From: CAZZIZ01 sp964654535
Lineage (GTDB): Bacteria; Bacteroidota; Bacteroidia; Chitinophagales; UBA2359
Reading direction: 5' to 3'
DNA length: 7,079 nt
NCBI GenBank assembly: GCA_964654535.1
Contig: CAZZIZ010000176.1
Location: forward strand, 1 to 7,079
Position 1 is the stretch's first letter; the number at the start of each line of letters is the position of its first letter. Position numbers and translations under genes: made by a program. The notes under the pieces were generated by a model. It saw nothing but the letters and a program-made list of their open reading frames with translations, was not told the DNA's origin and searched no databases. Below, piece by piece: positions 1 to 7,027 of this stretch.

Positions 1-14
1 GGGGGCACGCCCAA
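1..14 (-). repeat. Edge of a Bacteroidota-type intergenic repeat (truncated by the window)
   Basis: Read on the minus strand, these bases are TTGGGCGTGCCCCC. They match 13 of 14 bases of TTGGGCGTGTCCCC at 6912-6925 on the plus strand, so the two copies point in opposite directions. The copy begins about 9 bp beyond the flippase stop codon, after a run of seven T on the gene's strand. From memory, repeats starting GGGCGTGCCCC often lie just after stop codons in Bacteroidota genomes. Only the end of this copy is visible, so its length and inner structure are unknown, and the core GGGC-GT-GCCC is itself a short palindrome that could match by chance. Confidence 0.5.
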
Positions 15-23
15 AAAAACCAC

Positions 24-1541
24 TTAATCCTTCAAACCAACTCTTCGTAAAAGCCCCATAACGGTATTGCTAATGTCGTCAGACACTTTAAGGAGCAAGG
101 TTAAGCCAATGTATAAAACACTGACCACTACCGAACGTACCACGATGTCGACCATGAAATTATCCATTACAGGTATAAGTTGATTTAATGCGAGCACGAG
201 TAAAATTACGAGTACGGCCAAAAGCGTTTTGTTGGTGAAGGGTTGCATACCAAATTTCCACTTCACGAAAATCATTTTGCCTAGACTATAAAAGAACCGT
301 GCTCCTGCGGTGGCTGCGGCGGCCCCAAGCAATCCATAGAGTGGAATGTAAATTAAATCCGTAATAACAGTGGCCACTAGCAAGAGAAGTATTAGAACCA
401 AATTGAAGTAATAATATTTCGAATTGGTTATAATTCCCCCATTAACTCCGGTCGCTAGGTCAAACAAAATTCCCAGTCCTACAAATACCGCAACGTACTT
501 ACCACTGCTGTAATCTTCTCCTGTAACCCAATTCAACAGCGAAACCATATTGTCTAAGTTGACCGCCAGTCCTACAAAAAGTAGTCCGCCGACAATCAGT
601 AAGTTGATTGCTGTCTTGCGATAGAGGTTTGCAATTTCTTTTAGGTCATTATTTTTCCAGGCTCTTGCTACCAACGGAATGGTAATAGCATTAACGGCCA
701 TTCCTGAAGCAGCCAATGCTTTACCCGCAAATGCAAAAGGGGTGTAAATTCCTGTATCGGTAAAGTGCCCTGCAGCAAGGGCGGTAATTAAAATGGTATC
801 AACATTGTCGACCAAGTAGGGCGCCGATCTTGCTAACCAAGAAAAGGTGGTAAACTTTGCCATTTCCCACTTGAAGGGATTGAACTTTGACCAGTTGACT
901 TTGAAGCTTACTTGCTTGTGATATAAAAAGAAGCCCAACATTATCAAGGCCTGTGTTGCGAATAGGGCTACTATGAGGTAAAAGAAAATTTCCAAGTTAA
1001 TGACGCCCATAATTACCAGCAAAGCCAAAACAGCAATGCCCACTTTCACATAAATCTGGCGCATAAAAATGGGGAACGATGACTTTAGTATGGACTGCGA
1101 GTAGGCCTGAAATATATTGTAGTAAGCAACGAAAAAAGAAAACAGCAGAAACAGCCAGTAATACTTTTCGACCATTCCTGCATCATCGTTGCCAAGGTTC
1201 CAACCGGCAATCAACTCCAAAATGTTGGATTTGAAAAAGAGCATAAATGGTATAGCTACCAAAGACCCAATAATTGGCGCGATGGCTATAAAGCCAAAAA
1301 AACCATTGTGCTTGTTTTTCTCATCGAGAAAATATGGGAAGTAGCGTATGGTCGTATTGGGAATTCCTAATTGAGTGACCAAGGATAGCGTGGTACCCAT
1401 TGTCATAAAGAAGGTATAGAATCCTAGATTGGATTGCCCAAGCGCCTTCGGCAAGAAGACCATCATATTAAAAAAGCCCAGCGCTATACCAATGTATTGC
1501 ACTAGGGCCGATATAATACTCTGTCTTTTTATTTCTCCCAC
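24..1541 (-). CDS. Oligosaccharide flippase family protein (Wzx-like, MOP superfamily)
   Basis: A 505-residue, strongly hydrophobic inner-membrane protein with about 12-14 predicted membrane segments, the usual size and shape of Polysacc_synt / Wzx-type flippases. These move undecaprenyl-linked glycan units from the cytoplasmic to the periplasmic face. The N-terminal pattern around residues 13-45, a glycine-rich helix followed by LPKALGQSNLGFY, corresponds to the family's typical 'rlLgpeefGly' entry. A charged cytoplasmic stretch near residues 208-230 separates the two halves, and a polar loop with a second conserved-looking helix block follows at about 236-275. The start is GTG at 1541-1539: the frame is closed by TAG at 1559-1557, no ATG lies between, and the first internal Met pair (residues 26-27) would cut off TM1. 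The gene is divergent from the cytidylyltransferase gene and on the same strand as the yfhO operon. Family assignment is firm; the substrate is unknown. Confidence 0.9.
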   Translation of the reverse strand: MGEIKRQSIISALVQYIGIALGFFNMMVFLPKALGQSNLGFYTFFMTMGTTLSLVTQLGIPNTTIRYFPYFLDEKNKHNGFFGFIAIAPIIGSLVAIPFMLFFKSNILELIAGWNLGNDDAGMVEKYYWLFLLFSFFVAYYNIFQAYSQSILKSSFPIFMRQIYVKVGIAVLALLVIMGVINLEIFFYLIVALFATQALIMLGFFLYHKQVSFKVNWSKFNPFKWEMAKFTTFSWLARSAPYLVDNVDTILITALAAGHFTDTGIYTPFAFAGKALAASGMAVNAITIPLVARAWKNNDLKEIANLYRKTAINLLIVGGLLFVGLAVNLDNMVSLLNWVTGEDYSSGKYVAVFVGLGILFDLATGVNGGIITNSKYYYFNLVLILLLLVATVITDLIYIPLYGLLGAAAATAGARFFYSLGKMIFVKWKFGMQPFTNKTLLAVLVILLVLALNQLIPVMDNFMVDIVVRSVVVSVLYIGLTLLLKVSDDISNTVMGLLRRVGLKD

Positions 1542-1657
1542 GAGCAGCGAATTAAACTAATATTAGTGCTACTAGCGAATTAAGTTTTCACCGATGATTA
1601 TCAACGTTTTATATTCATTGATAAGGTCTTATTTTGTGGGCAATAAACTGATTAGCA
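1542..1657. promoter_or_regulatory. Divergent intergenic region between flippase and cytidylyltransferase genes
   Basis: This 116-bp AT-rich spacer must contain the start signals for the plus-strand pair and probably for the flippase. A weak TTATTTTG at 1629-1636 resembles the Bacteroidota -7 element TAnnTTTG but has one mismatch and no well-spaced -33 partner, so I do not call a specific promoter. The flippase-proximal half holds the palindrome and direct repeat listed separately. No RNA gene or further ORF is evident. Confidence 0.5.
1546..1583. promoter_or_regulatory. Possible operator: 12-bp palindrome between 10-bp direct repeats
   Basis: ACTAATATTAGT at 1556-1567 is a perfect 12-bp palindrome. 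It is flanked by two identical copies of AGCGAATTAA at 1546-1555 and 1574-1583, 28 bp apart start to start. The block lies directly before the GTG start of the flippase gene and inside the divergent promoter region. This arrangement would suit a dimeric regulator or a structured leader for the flippase message, but AT-rich palindromes of this length can occur by chance and no regulator gene is present. Confidence 0.3.
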
Positions 1658-2059
1658 TTGACACGAATTATAACGTTCGGCACCTTCGATTTACTGCATA
1701 TTGGGCATGTTAAAATAATCCAAAGAGCCGCCGCATTAGGGGACGAGCTTATTGTTGGTGTTTCTTCTGATGCCTTAAACTTTTCGAAAAAAGCCCGCAA
1801 ACCCGTATATACCGAAGTTGATAGAATGGACATAGTTCGGGCACTTAAATCCGTGGATCAAGTATTTCTAGAAGTGAGTCTCGAACTAAAGCGTGAATAC
1901 ATTTCTCAATTCAAAGCAGACGTACTTGCAATGGGAAGCGACTGGGAAGGCAAATTTGATTTTTGTAAGGACCTCTGCGATGTGGTTTACCTACCGCGTA
2001 CCGAAAATATTTCTACAAGCACTACCAAAGAAAAAATTCAAAATTGGATCGATCTCTAG
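1658..2059 (+). CDS. tagD: Glycerol-3-phosphate cytidylyltransferase-like protein (TagD family)
   Basis: A 133-residue cytosolic nucleotidyltransferase, close to the length I recall for the TagD family (about 130). GTFD at residues 8-11 and the CTP-binding HIGH motif at 14-17 (HxGH form) are intact. The TagD-like block MGSDWEGKFDF is at 92-102 and the C-terminal signature RTENIST at 114-120, where TagD normally has RTEGIST. Such enzymes convert glycerol-3-phosphate and CTP to CDP-glycerol and diphosphate; relatives activate phosphoethanolamine or other phospho-alcohols. The start is TTG at 1658: an in-frame TGA lies at 1649-1651, and the residues right after it (TRIITFGTF) already form the first strand, so no other start fits. 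The 3' end overlaps the LicD-like gene by 16 bp. Glycerol specificity is inferred from overall similarity to TagD; Bacteroidota lack classical wall teichoic acid, so the product probably serves a surface glycan. Confidence 0.88.
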   Translation: MTRIITFGTFDLLHIGHVKIIQRAAALGDELIVGVSSDALNFSKKARKPVYTEVDRMDIVRALKSVDQVFLEVSLELKREYISQFKADVLAMGSDWEGKFDFCKDLCDVVYLPRTENISTSTTKEKIQNWIDL

Positions 2060-2610
2060 CTTGGTCTAACCTTTGCGATGCCTGCGCTGCGCTGGATTCC
2101 ATTAAGGTTCCTTACTGGTTGACCGACGGCACCCTGTTGGGCTTTATCCGAAACGGTGATTTTATTGCTCACGACAATGACATTGATCTAGGAGTGCACA
2201 TTAAAAACTATAGCCCTGACATCATCAAAGCATTTAAAAAGATCGGTTTCAAAATGAAACACCAATACGGATGTAATGAGCGAGGGGGTAAAGAATATAC
2301 TTTTAAGCGAGATGGTATTAAAGTCGATATATTCTTCTTTTATGATGAGGAGAACACGACCTGGCATGGTGCTTGGTTGTACGAATCGGGCTTCTTGCAT
2401 TCTCGGTGGTTTCGCAAATCGGGTCTGAGCAAACCATCGCTTATTCGCTATGGCTACAAAAACTTTGCTTTAAGCACAATGGAAATTCGAGGTAAGACTT
2501 TCTCTATTCCCGAAAACCCGATTCATTATTTGGAACAGAAATATGGTAAAGACTGGAGCACACCAGTAAAAGATTGGAATTGGGCGACATCACCTAAGAA
2601 CATTCTGTAA
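2044..2610 (+). CDS. LicD / fukutin-type phospho-alcohol transferase
   Basis: A 188-residue soluble protein with the hallmark LicD block at residues 28-51: DGTLLGFIRNGDF followed by HDNDID, with D44, D46 and D48 as likely metal and nucleotide ligands. A second acidic position is in KVDIFF (D95), and the end has the usual YLEQKYGKDW pattern at 162-171. LicD proteins transfer phosphocholine from CDP-choline to glycans; the related eukaryotic fukutin and FKRP transfer ribitol-phosphate and can use CDP-glycerol. With a TagD-like gene directly upstream, glycerol-phosphate transfer to a glycan is the best inference. The start is TTG at 2044, within the last codons of the upstream gene. The frame is open only back to 1969 and has no ATG before the catalytic motif (next Met is residue 71). 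The 16-bp overlap implies translational coupling. At 188 residues it is essentially a bare catalytic domain. Confidence 0.85.
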   Translation: MDRSLAWSNLCDACAALDSIKVPYWLTDGTLLGFIRNGDFIAHDNDIDLGVHIKNYSPDIIKAFKKIGFKMKHQYGCNERGGKEYTFKRDGIKVDIFFFYDEENTTWHGAWLYESGFLHSRWFRKSGLSKPSLIRYGYKNFALSTMEIRGKTFSIPENPIHYLEQKYGKDWSTPVKDWNWATSPKNIL

Positions 2611-2623
2611 AGCTCATTGGGAT

Positions 2624-3388
2624 TTAAGCTATAAAATCAGGCCCGACGATTATGCGAATTCCATCTTCGAGATAGTATGGTGGATCATAGGGCGGAAACC
2701 AAGTGGCACGAATATGCCGCGCTATTTTTTCTTTGGTCCAAGATAAGTCAATTCTTTTCAAATCGTCAATCTGGTTTCGGAAGTAAGTATTGCTTCCGCG
2801 TTCAAGCAACAGGCTTGACTGTCGCCTTGCGGTATAATCTCCTGAAAGCAATTTGGGAAGCGACTCCTTAAAAAGCTCTAGCGAGGCCTCCACGGTTAAC
2901 TGATATAAATCTTTAACCCAAACGTCTTCGGGCATAGCAAAGCGTTTTTCAAAAAGCAAATCGCCTGCATCTATATCTTCGTTCATTACGTGAATACTGG
3001 TACCAAAGGTCTTAGCTTCGTTTGCAATTGCAAATGAAAATTGATTACAACCGCGATACTCAGGCAATGGCGCCATGTGTAGATTAAGCGCAAGCTCTTT
3101 GGCAACACTCAGGTGCTCCGCTTTCAAGATTTGATGATACTGTACAGATATTAAGTAGTCGAGAGATTCGAAGTCTAACAAGTAGTCAAGGTTGGGCAAA
3201 ACCACCAAATCGTTTTCTTCGCAGAGATGTAAAATGTTTTTACCCTCGTCTGCCAAAAGGTGATCCGCTTTAACTAGGGCAGCAATAACCTCTACATTAA
3301 GAACGGACTGATTGTCCAACAAGTGTTTTAGACAATCGTAGCCAATTGCCTTGGAGCCAAGAAATACAATGCTCTTTTTTGAACTCAA
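2624..3388 (-). CDS. Sugar N-formyltransferase (formyl_transferase family)
   Basis: A 254-residue cytosolic enzyme with the formyltransferase fold also found in methionyl-tRNA formyltransferase and the ArnA N-terminal domain. It moves a formyl group from N10-formyltetrahydrofolate to an amine. The catalytic triad is visible: N102 and H104 in NLHMAPLPEYRG and D140 in EDIDAGDLL, equivalent to N106, H108 and D144 of E. coli Fmt. Where Fmt has HGSLLP this protein has HMAPLP, a form I associate with surface-sugar formyltransferases. The C-terminal HIRATWFPPYDPPYY segment (225-239) resembles the IRA..PP..  motif of the family. At 254 residues it is shorter than housekeeping Fmt (about 310), and the setting also argues for a sugar substrate. 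The start is TTG at 3388-3386, sharing TTGA with the upstream stop; no ATG or GTG lies upstream before the in-frame stop at 3418-3416. Last gene of the minus-strand operon. Confidence 0.87.
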   Translation of the reverse strand: MSSKKSIVFLGSKAIGYDCLKHLLDNQSVLNVEVIAALVKADHLLADEGKNILHLCEENDLVVLPNLDYLLDFESLDYLISVQYHQILKAEHLSVAKELALNLHMAPLPEYRGCNQFSFAIANEAKTFGTSIHVMNEDIDAGDLLFEKRFAMPEDVWVKDLYQLTVEASLELFKESLPKLLSGDYTARRQSSLLLERGSNTYFRNQIDDLKRIDLSWTKEKIARHIRATWFPPYDPPYYLEDGIRIIVGPDFIA

Positions 3389-4395
3389 AGCTTTGTAGCA
3401 ATTTGGTAAAAGGATTCAATAATCTCTACCACTTTAACACCATCGGCGGCGCTGGCCATTATGGACTCTTCGCCTTTTAGCGCAGCCACAACATTGGTTA
3501 GCATTTTATCGTGGTTGGACATAGAACCCTCGTAATAGCCGTAGTTGTTAGAAGGATTGGACATTGGTATTTCATCCAGGTTGAAAGAGTCGCTTATTTG
3601 GTAGTCAATGGTGTTCATATACTTACCACCAATTTTCACACTACCCTTTTCGCCTAGTATGCTAATGGAGCCCTCCACGTTTTCGCGATAAGCCGCAGTA
3701 GTATAATTGAATGTTCCAATAGCCTCACTGGCATTTGCTCTAAAAATAAAGTTACCCGTATCTTCAAAAGCAATAATACCTTTATGCGCAGCATTGGTCA
3801 CCACTCCCGAAACAGGTTCTATATCGCCTAGTAGATAGTAGAGTATATCGATAAAATGACTGAACTGTGTAAACAAAGTGCCACCGTCTTGATCTAGGGT
3901 TCCTCTCCAAGGCGAAGAGCGATAGTACTGCTCATTTCGGTTCCAAAAACAGTTTACCAATACTGAATTAATCTTACCCATTTTTCCACCCAGCATCAAT
4001 TCTTTGACTGCCGCCACTGGTGGGTTAAATCTGTTCTGCTTGACAACAAATAAGTGTTTGTCCTTTTCTTCAGACAACTTCAATAACGCTTGGGCATTCA
4101 GCGCAGAAATAGTCATTGGTTTTTCTATCAGAGCATTTTTACCTGCTTCTAAAACTGCTTTTCCAGTGACATAGTGATTTCCGTTCGGCGTACAAACTGA
4201 AACGATATCTAGATCTTGTTGTAAAAGCTCCTCAAGACTAGCGCAAACTTTTGCTCCCGACATTTCTGAAACAGCGGAAGAAGCCGTTCCATCAATATCA
4301 TAAACAGCTAGCAACTTAGCGGTATCCATTTTTTGCAAATGGCCAGCATGTCTCTTACCAATATTACCGCAGCCTACTATTCCGAATTTTATCAT
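3385..4395 (-). CDS. Gfo/Idh/MocA family NAD(P)-dependent sugar oxidoreductase
   Basis: A 336-residue cytosolic dehydrogenase of typical family length. The N-terminal Rossmann fold carries the dinucleotide motif GCGNIG at residues 8-13, then CTPNGNH at 68-74 and the conserved EKP at 91-93, whose K92 is the usual catalytic lysine. In the C-terminal domain, SPWRGTLDQDGG at 161-172 and FSHFID at 178-183 match the substrate loop and H180 (and D183) found in the family. The WRGT...GG...H.ID pattern recalls WlbA/WbpB-type enzymes that oxidise C3 of UDP-GlcNAcA, but myo-inositol or other sugar dehydrogenases are not excluded. It starts at ATG 4395, 6 bp after the yfhO-like stop, and ends overlapping the formyltransferase start by 4 bp, so the three genes are almost certainly cotranscribed. 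A role in making a keto-sugar precursor is inferred; the aminotransferase expected next in such a route is not in the window. Confidence 0.88.
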   Translation of the reverse strand: MIKFGIVGCGNIGKRHAGHLQKMDTAKLLAVYDIDGTASSAVSEMSGAKVCASLEELLQQDLDIVSVCTPNGNHYVTGKAVLEAGKNALIEKPMTISALNAQALLKLSEEKDKHLFVVKQNRFNPPVAAVKELMLGGKMGKINSVLVNCFWNRNEQYYRSSPWRGTLDQDGGTLFTQFSHFIDILYYLLGDIEPVSGVVTNAAHKGIIAFEDTGNFIFRANASEAIGTFNYTTAAYRENVEGSISILGEKGSVKIGGKYMNTIDYQISDSFNLDEIPMSNPSNNYGYYEGSMSNHDKMLTNVVAALKGEESIMASAADGVKVVEIIESFYQIATKL

Positions 4396-4401
4396 CTCTT
4401 C

Positions 4402-6840
4402 TTATATAGACTCAGAAAGTTCGGAATCGGATGTATCGCTCAGCAAATTTTTGCGCGAACCTTTAAAATGTAGGAAGCCAAAACCGAAAATAAATAGCAA
4501 TGACAGAACCGAAAAGCCCAAAGAAATGGCCTCTCCAGTGTAGTAAGAAGCTGGGAAAAATTTAAATTCTATTTTATGCTTACCAGCAGGAACTTGCATT
4601 CCGCGCAATACATAGTTCGTCCTAAAATGATCAACCTTCTCACCGTTTAGATATGCCTGCCAACCCTTTTCATAATAAATTTCAGAGAAAACAACAATCC
4701 CATCACCAATCGCATCGCAGGAGTAAGTCATATGATTGGGCAGGTAATTAGTCAGTTCTATAGTCCCAGCACCCAAAATATCTGGCGCAGAAATACTTGA
4801 TTCAAAACGCTCGTCTATAACCGCAGTACTTCTTAAACCCACATCATCTAAAGCAGCAAGCTCAGCATCTGCGTTGGGCACCCACTTAATTTCAGAAACA
4901 AACCAAGCGTTGCCGAAGGCAGCGCGATTACCCAATGCCTTAGGCGTTCCATCCGCTTGTGGTTGAATAAAATACTTAGTGTTCAACATGTTGAACACAC
5001 CTTGATTGTTTTGCGTCAGGTGCGTCTCGATCAAATCTCGATAGCGCCCCATTTTGGCAGCGTGATAGCCACCTACTAGTTTGTGGTAACGAGCACTCTT
5101 CGCATCACTAAAAGAACTAACGGTTTGGTCCATTACTCGGTAATGAATATCAGGGTCACCCAAGATATCTTTGTCCGCTTGCGTTTGTGATTGAGATTTG
5201 GTCAATACTCTTTTAGATACAAAATCGGCATCGTTCAAATAGCGTTTATCTACTTGCCAAATATCTACCGTCACGAGAACAGTAAGTACTGGCAACAAAA
5301 CCATCCACTTTATCTTTCCCATATTATAAACCCACAAAGCCGCAGCAGCGAGTAAAATAAAAATGAAGGAGCGCAAACTATCGGATTGTAAAAGAGAAAT
5401 TCGATCATCCATTAATGCGTCCAAGCTATAACCAGCCTGCTCTAGACGTGCGTCGATCGCTCCGCTGAAGTCAAAAAAGGATGGGCCCATAATCCATAAG
5501 ACTCCGCATATAGCAAGGCAAGAACCAGCGGCAATCATTATGGCACGTTTCACTTCTGCATTAGATACCTTCGCTTTTATAATATTATCCAAAGCCAAAA
5601 CACCCAATATTGTTCCGCTTATTTGGGCAATAATCATCAGCGTGTTCACTGCCCGAAACTTATTATAAAGCGGAGCATAATTAAAAAACAAGTCGCTCAA
5701 AAAAGGAAAATGCTTGCCCCAACTCAACATAATAAAGAGCAAAGTAGAAACTACTAGCCACCATTTCATTGGGCCTTTCACTAGGAATAATCCTAGCACA
5801 AACAGAAAACACATTATCGCCCCAAAGTAAAATGGTGCCCCAGTACCAGGCATATCGCCCCAATAAAGCGGAGCAGAAAATGGTGCTTTTAAACGCGCAC
5901 CTTTTTTACGCAAATCTTGATATAGTGCAGAATCTTTACCCAACTCTTCTTGACTACTTCCACCCATCATACCTGGTATCATTACCGAAAAGGTCTCGTC
6001 AATACCGTGACTCCAATCAAAGGCATAAGTTTTGTCTAAGCCGCTTGAAGGTCTAGAACTTAACTCAGAGTTTCCGCGAATCGATTCACTAGTATACTCC
6101 AGCGTAGTCCAAATCTTGGAAGTAGAAGTCCCCAAAACCAAGAGCGATGCCACCGCCAAAATTCCAGTGGCTTTTGAAAAGCGCGACATTTCACCGGAAC
6201 GAATAGCAGTTACTAATTCAAACAAAACGTACATCCCCAAAAGCATAGCGATGTAATAGGTAATCTGATAATGGTAAGAAGCCAAGTGCACCCCAAAGCC
6301 AAAGAGAAAAACAACTCCGCCCAAAGCGTAGTCACCTCGATAGGCCCTTATAGTGCCGCCTATCATCAGGGCGGCATAAACCAATGCCGAAATTTTATAG
6401 TTATGCCCCGCTTCTATTATCGCCACATTATAAGTAGCAAAAGTAAAACCGATCGCTCCCAGAATACTTACCCAAGGATTAACCCCAATGATGACAAACA
6501 TCAAATAGTAAGCAAGCAAGTACATCAGAAGAAAATTTGCTGGCTTCGGCAAGTAAACACGCGAATTATAAACGTGGTGAAAAATGTTGTTGCGATTTTT
6601 CCCCGCCATAACGTAAGCAGGCATGCCGCTAAAAAGCGAACCGTTCCAAAGCGTTACCTCGCCCGTCCGTTGTTTAAAATCCCAAACTTCGTAAGCCGCA
6701 GCTTTACCTTGCACGATATCGCCTTGTGCAATCGTTTTATTGTCCAAGACTGGCGATGCATAGCCAAAAGCCAGCAGGAAAAAAATAACCACGGCTGCGA
6801 GGTGCGGTCCTAGTTTTTGAATGAGAGAAGGCTGCGACAT
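4402..6840 (-). CDS. YfhO-family integral membrane protein, putative GT-C glycosyltransferase
   Basis: An 812-residue inner-membrane protein with about 13-14 predicted membrane helices. TM1 is at about 12-29, clusters follow at about 104-240, 336-417 and 433-527, then a periplasmic domain of about 240 residues and a last helix at 771-791. After TM1 comes AQGDIVQ (38-44, D41), the acidic first-loop site typical of GT-C enzymes, then WNGSLFSGMPAY (65-76), typical of YfhO proteins. The C-terminal domain has the family's EIYYEKGWQAYLNGEKV region (720-736) and PAGKHKIEFKFFP (751-763), a beta-sandwich-like tail. YfhO in Gram-positives helps glycosylate lipoteichoic acid; in Bacteroidota the acceptor is not established, and a lipid-linked sugar donor is presumed. 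It starts at ATG 6840, the only start consistent with TM1, and is first in the operon. Family is confident; the reaction is inferred. Confidence 0.87.
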   Translation of the reverse strand: MSQPSLIQKLGPHLAAVVIFFLLAFGYASPVLDNKTIAQGDIVQGKAAAYEVWDFKQRTGEVTLWNGSLFSGMPAYVMAGKNRNNIFHHVYNSRVYLPKPANFLLMYLLAYYLMFVIIGVNPWVSILGAIGFTFATYNVAIIEAGHNYKISALVYAALMIGGTIRAYRGDYALGGVVFLFGFGVHLASYHYQITYYIAMLLGMYVLFELVTAIRSGEMSRFSKATGILAVASLLVLGTSTSKIWTTLEYTSESIRGNSELSSRPSSGLDKTYAFDWSHGIDETFSVMIPGMMGGSSQEELGKDSALYQDLRKKGARLKAPFSAPLYWGDMPGTGAPFYFGAIMCFLFVLGLFLVKGPMKWWLVVSTLLFIMLSWGKHFPFLSDLFFNYAPLYNKFRAVNTLMIIAQISGTILGVLALDNIIKAKVSNAEVKRAIMIAAGSCLAICGVLWIMGPSFFDFSGAIDARLEQAGYSLDALMDDRISLLQSDSLRSFIFILLAAAALWVYNMGKIKWMVLLPVLTVLVTVDIWQVDKRYLNDADFVSKRVLTKSQSQTQADKDILGDPDIHYRVMDQTVSSFSDAKSARYHKLVGGYHAAKMGRYRDLIETHLTQNNQGVFNMLNTKYFIQPQADGTPKALGNRAAFGNAWFVSEIKWVPNADAELAALDDVGLRSTAVIDERFESSISAPDILGAGTIELTNYLPNHMTYSCDAIGDGIVVFSEIYYEKGWQAYLNGEKVDHFRTNYVLRGMQVPAGKHKIEFKFFPASYYTGEAISLGFSVLSLLFIFGFGFLHFKGSRKNLLSDTSDSELSESI

Positions 6841-6869
6841 ATTTTAAATCTATCGGGGGTTTCTGTACC

Positions 6870-6897
6870 TAAAAATAGCAAATTAGGATGCTTCAAA
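6870..6897 (-). promoter_or_regulatory. Possible Bacteroidota-type promoter of the yfhO operon
   Basis: On the minus strand, TTTG (6897-6894) is followed after 16 bp by TATTTTTA (6877-6870). The latter matches the Bacteroidota -7 consensus TAnnTTTG at seven of eight positions. Transcription would begin roughly 20-25 bp before the ATG at 6840. The spacing is slightly short and the region is AT-rich, so this is only a candidate. No Shine-Dalgarno sequence is obvious before the ATG, as is common in this phylum. Confidence 0.25.
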
Positions 6898-6921
6898 TTG
6901 TTAAAGATATGTTGGGCGTGT

Positions 6922-6982
6922 CCCCAAATCTCTCTGTCCAGCTTGTTGGTCAGAGCCCAACAAGGGACAGAGAGATTTGGGG
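6922..6982. repeat. Long near-perfect hairpin, 26-bp stem
   Basis: Bases 6922-6939 (CCCCAAATCTCTCTGTCC) are an exact 18-bp inverted repeat of 6965-6982. Inside them, 6942-6949 (CTTGTTGG) pairs exactly with 6957-6964. The two stems join into one 26-bp stem with a 2-nt bulge (AG, 6940-6941) on one side and a 7-nt loop (TCAGAGC, 6950-6956). Neither strand has a T-run after the stem, so it is not a normal intrinsic terminator. It fills the variable stem of the intergenic repeat and could fold as RNA or as a cruciform. Confidence 0.9.
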
Positions 6983-7027
6983 TCGGGCTTTCGGGGCTCG
7001 CTCTGTTCTGCTTCCTGCACGCATCGC

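Noticed and set aside
1615..1833. A 72-codon minus-strand frame opposite the cytidylyltransferase start
   Set aside because: It is antisense to clearly conserved TagD codons, including the HIGH motif region, and shows no motif of its own.
2611..2623. Bidirectional terminator between the converging LicD and formyltransferase genes
   Set aside because: The gap is only 13 bp. AGCT at 2611-2614 and 2627-2630 gives a 4-bp stem at most, with no T-tract, which is too weak to call.
5769..6813. Plus-strand reading frames of 74-180 codons antisense to the yfhO-like gene
   Set aside because: They are shadows of the 812-codon gene on the other strand. They have no family motifs, and the yfhO-like protein is continuous and matches its family across the whole span.
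6922..6982. Intrinsic terminator
   Set aside because: The stem is long enough, but there is no T-run after it on either strand and no gene ends nearby within the window.
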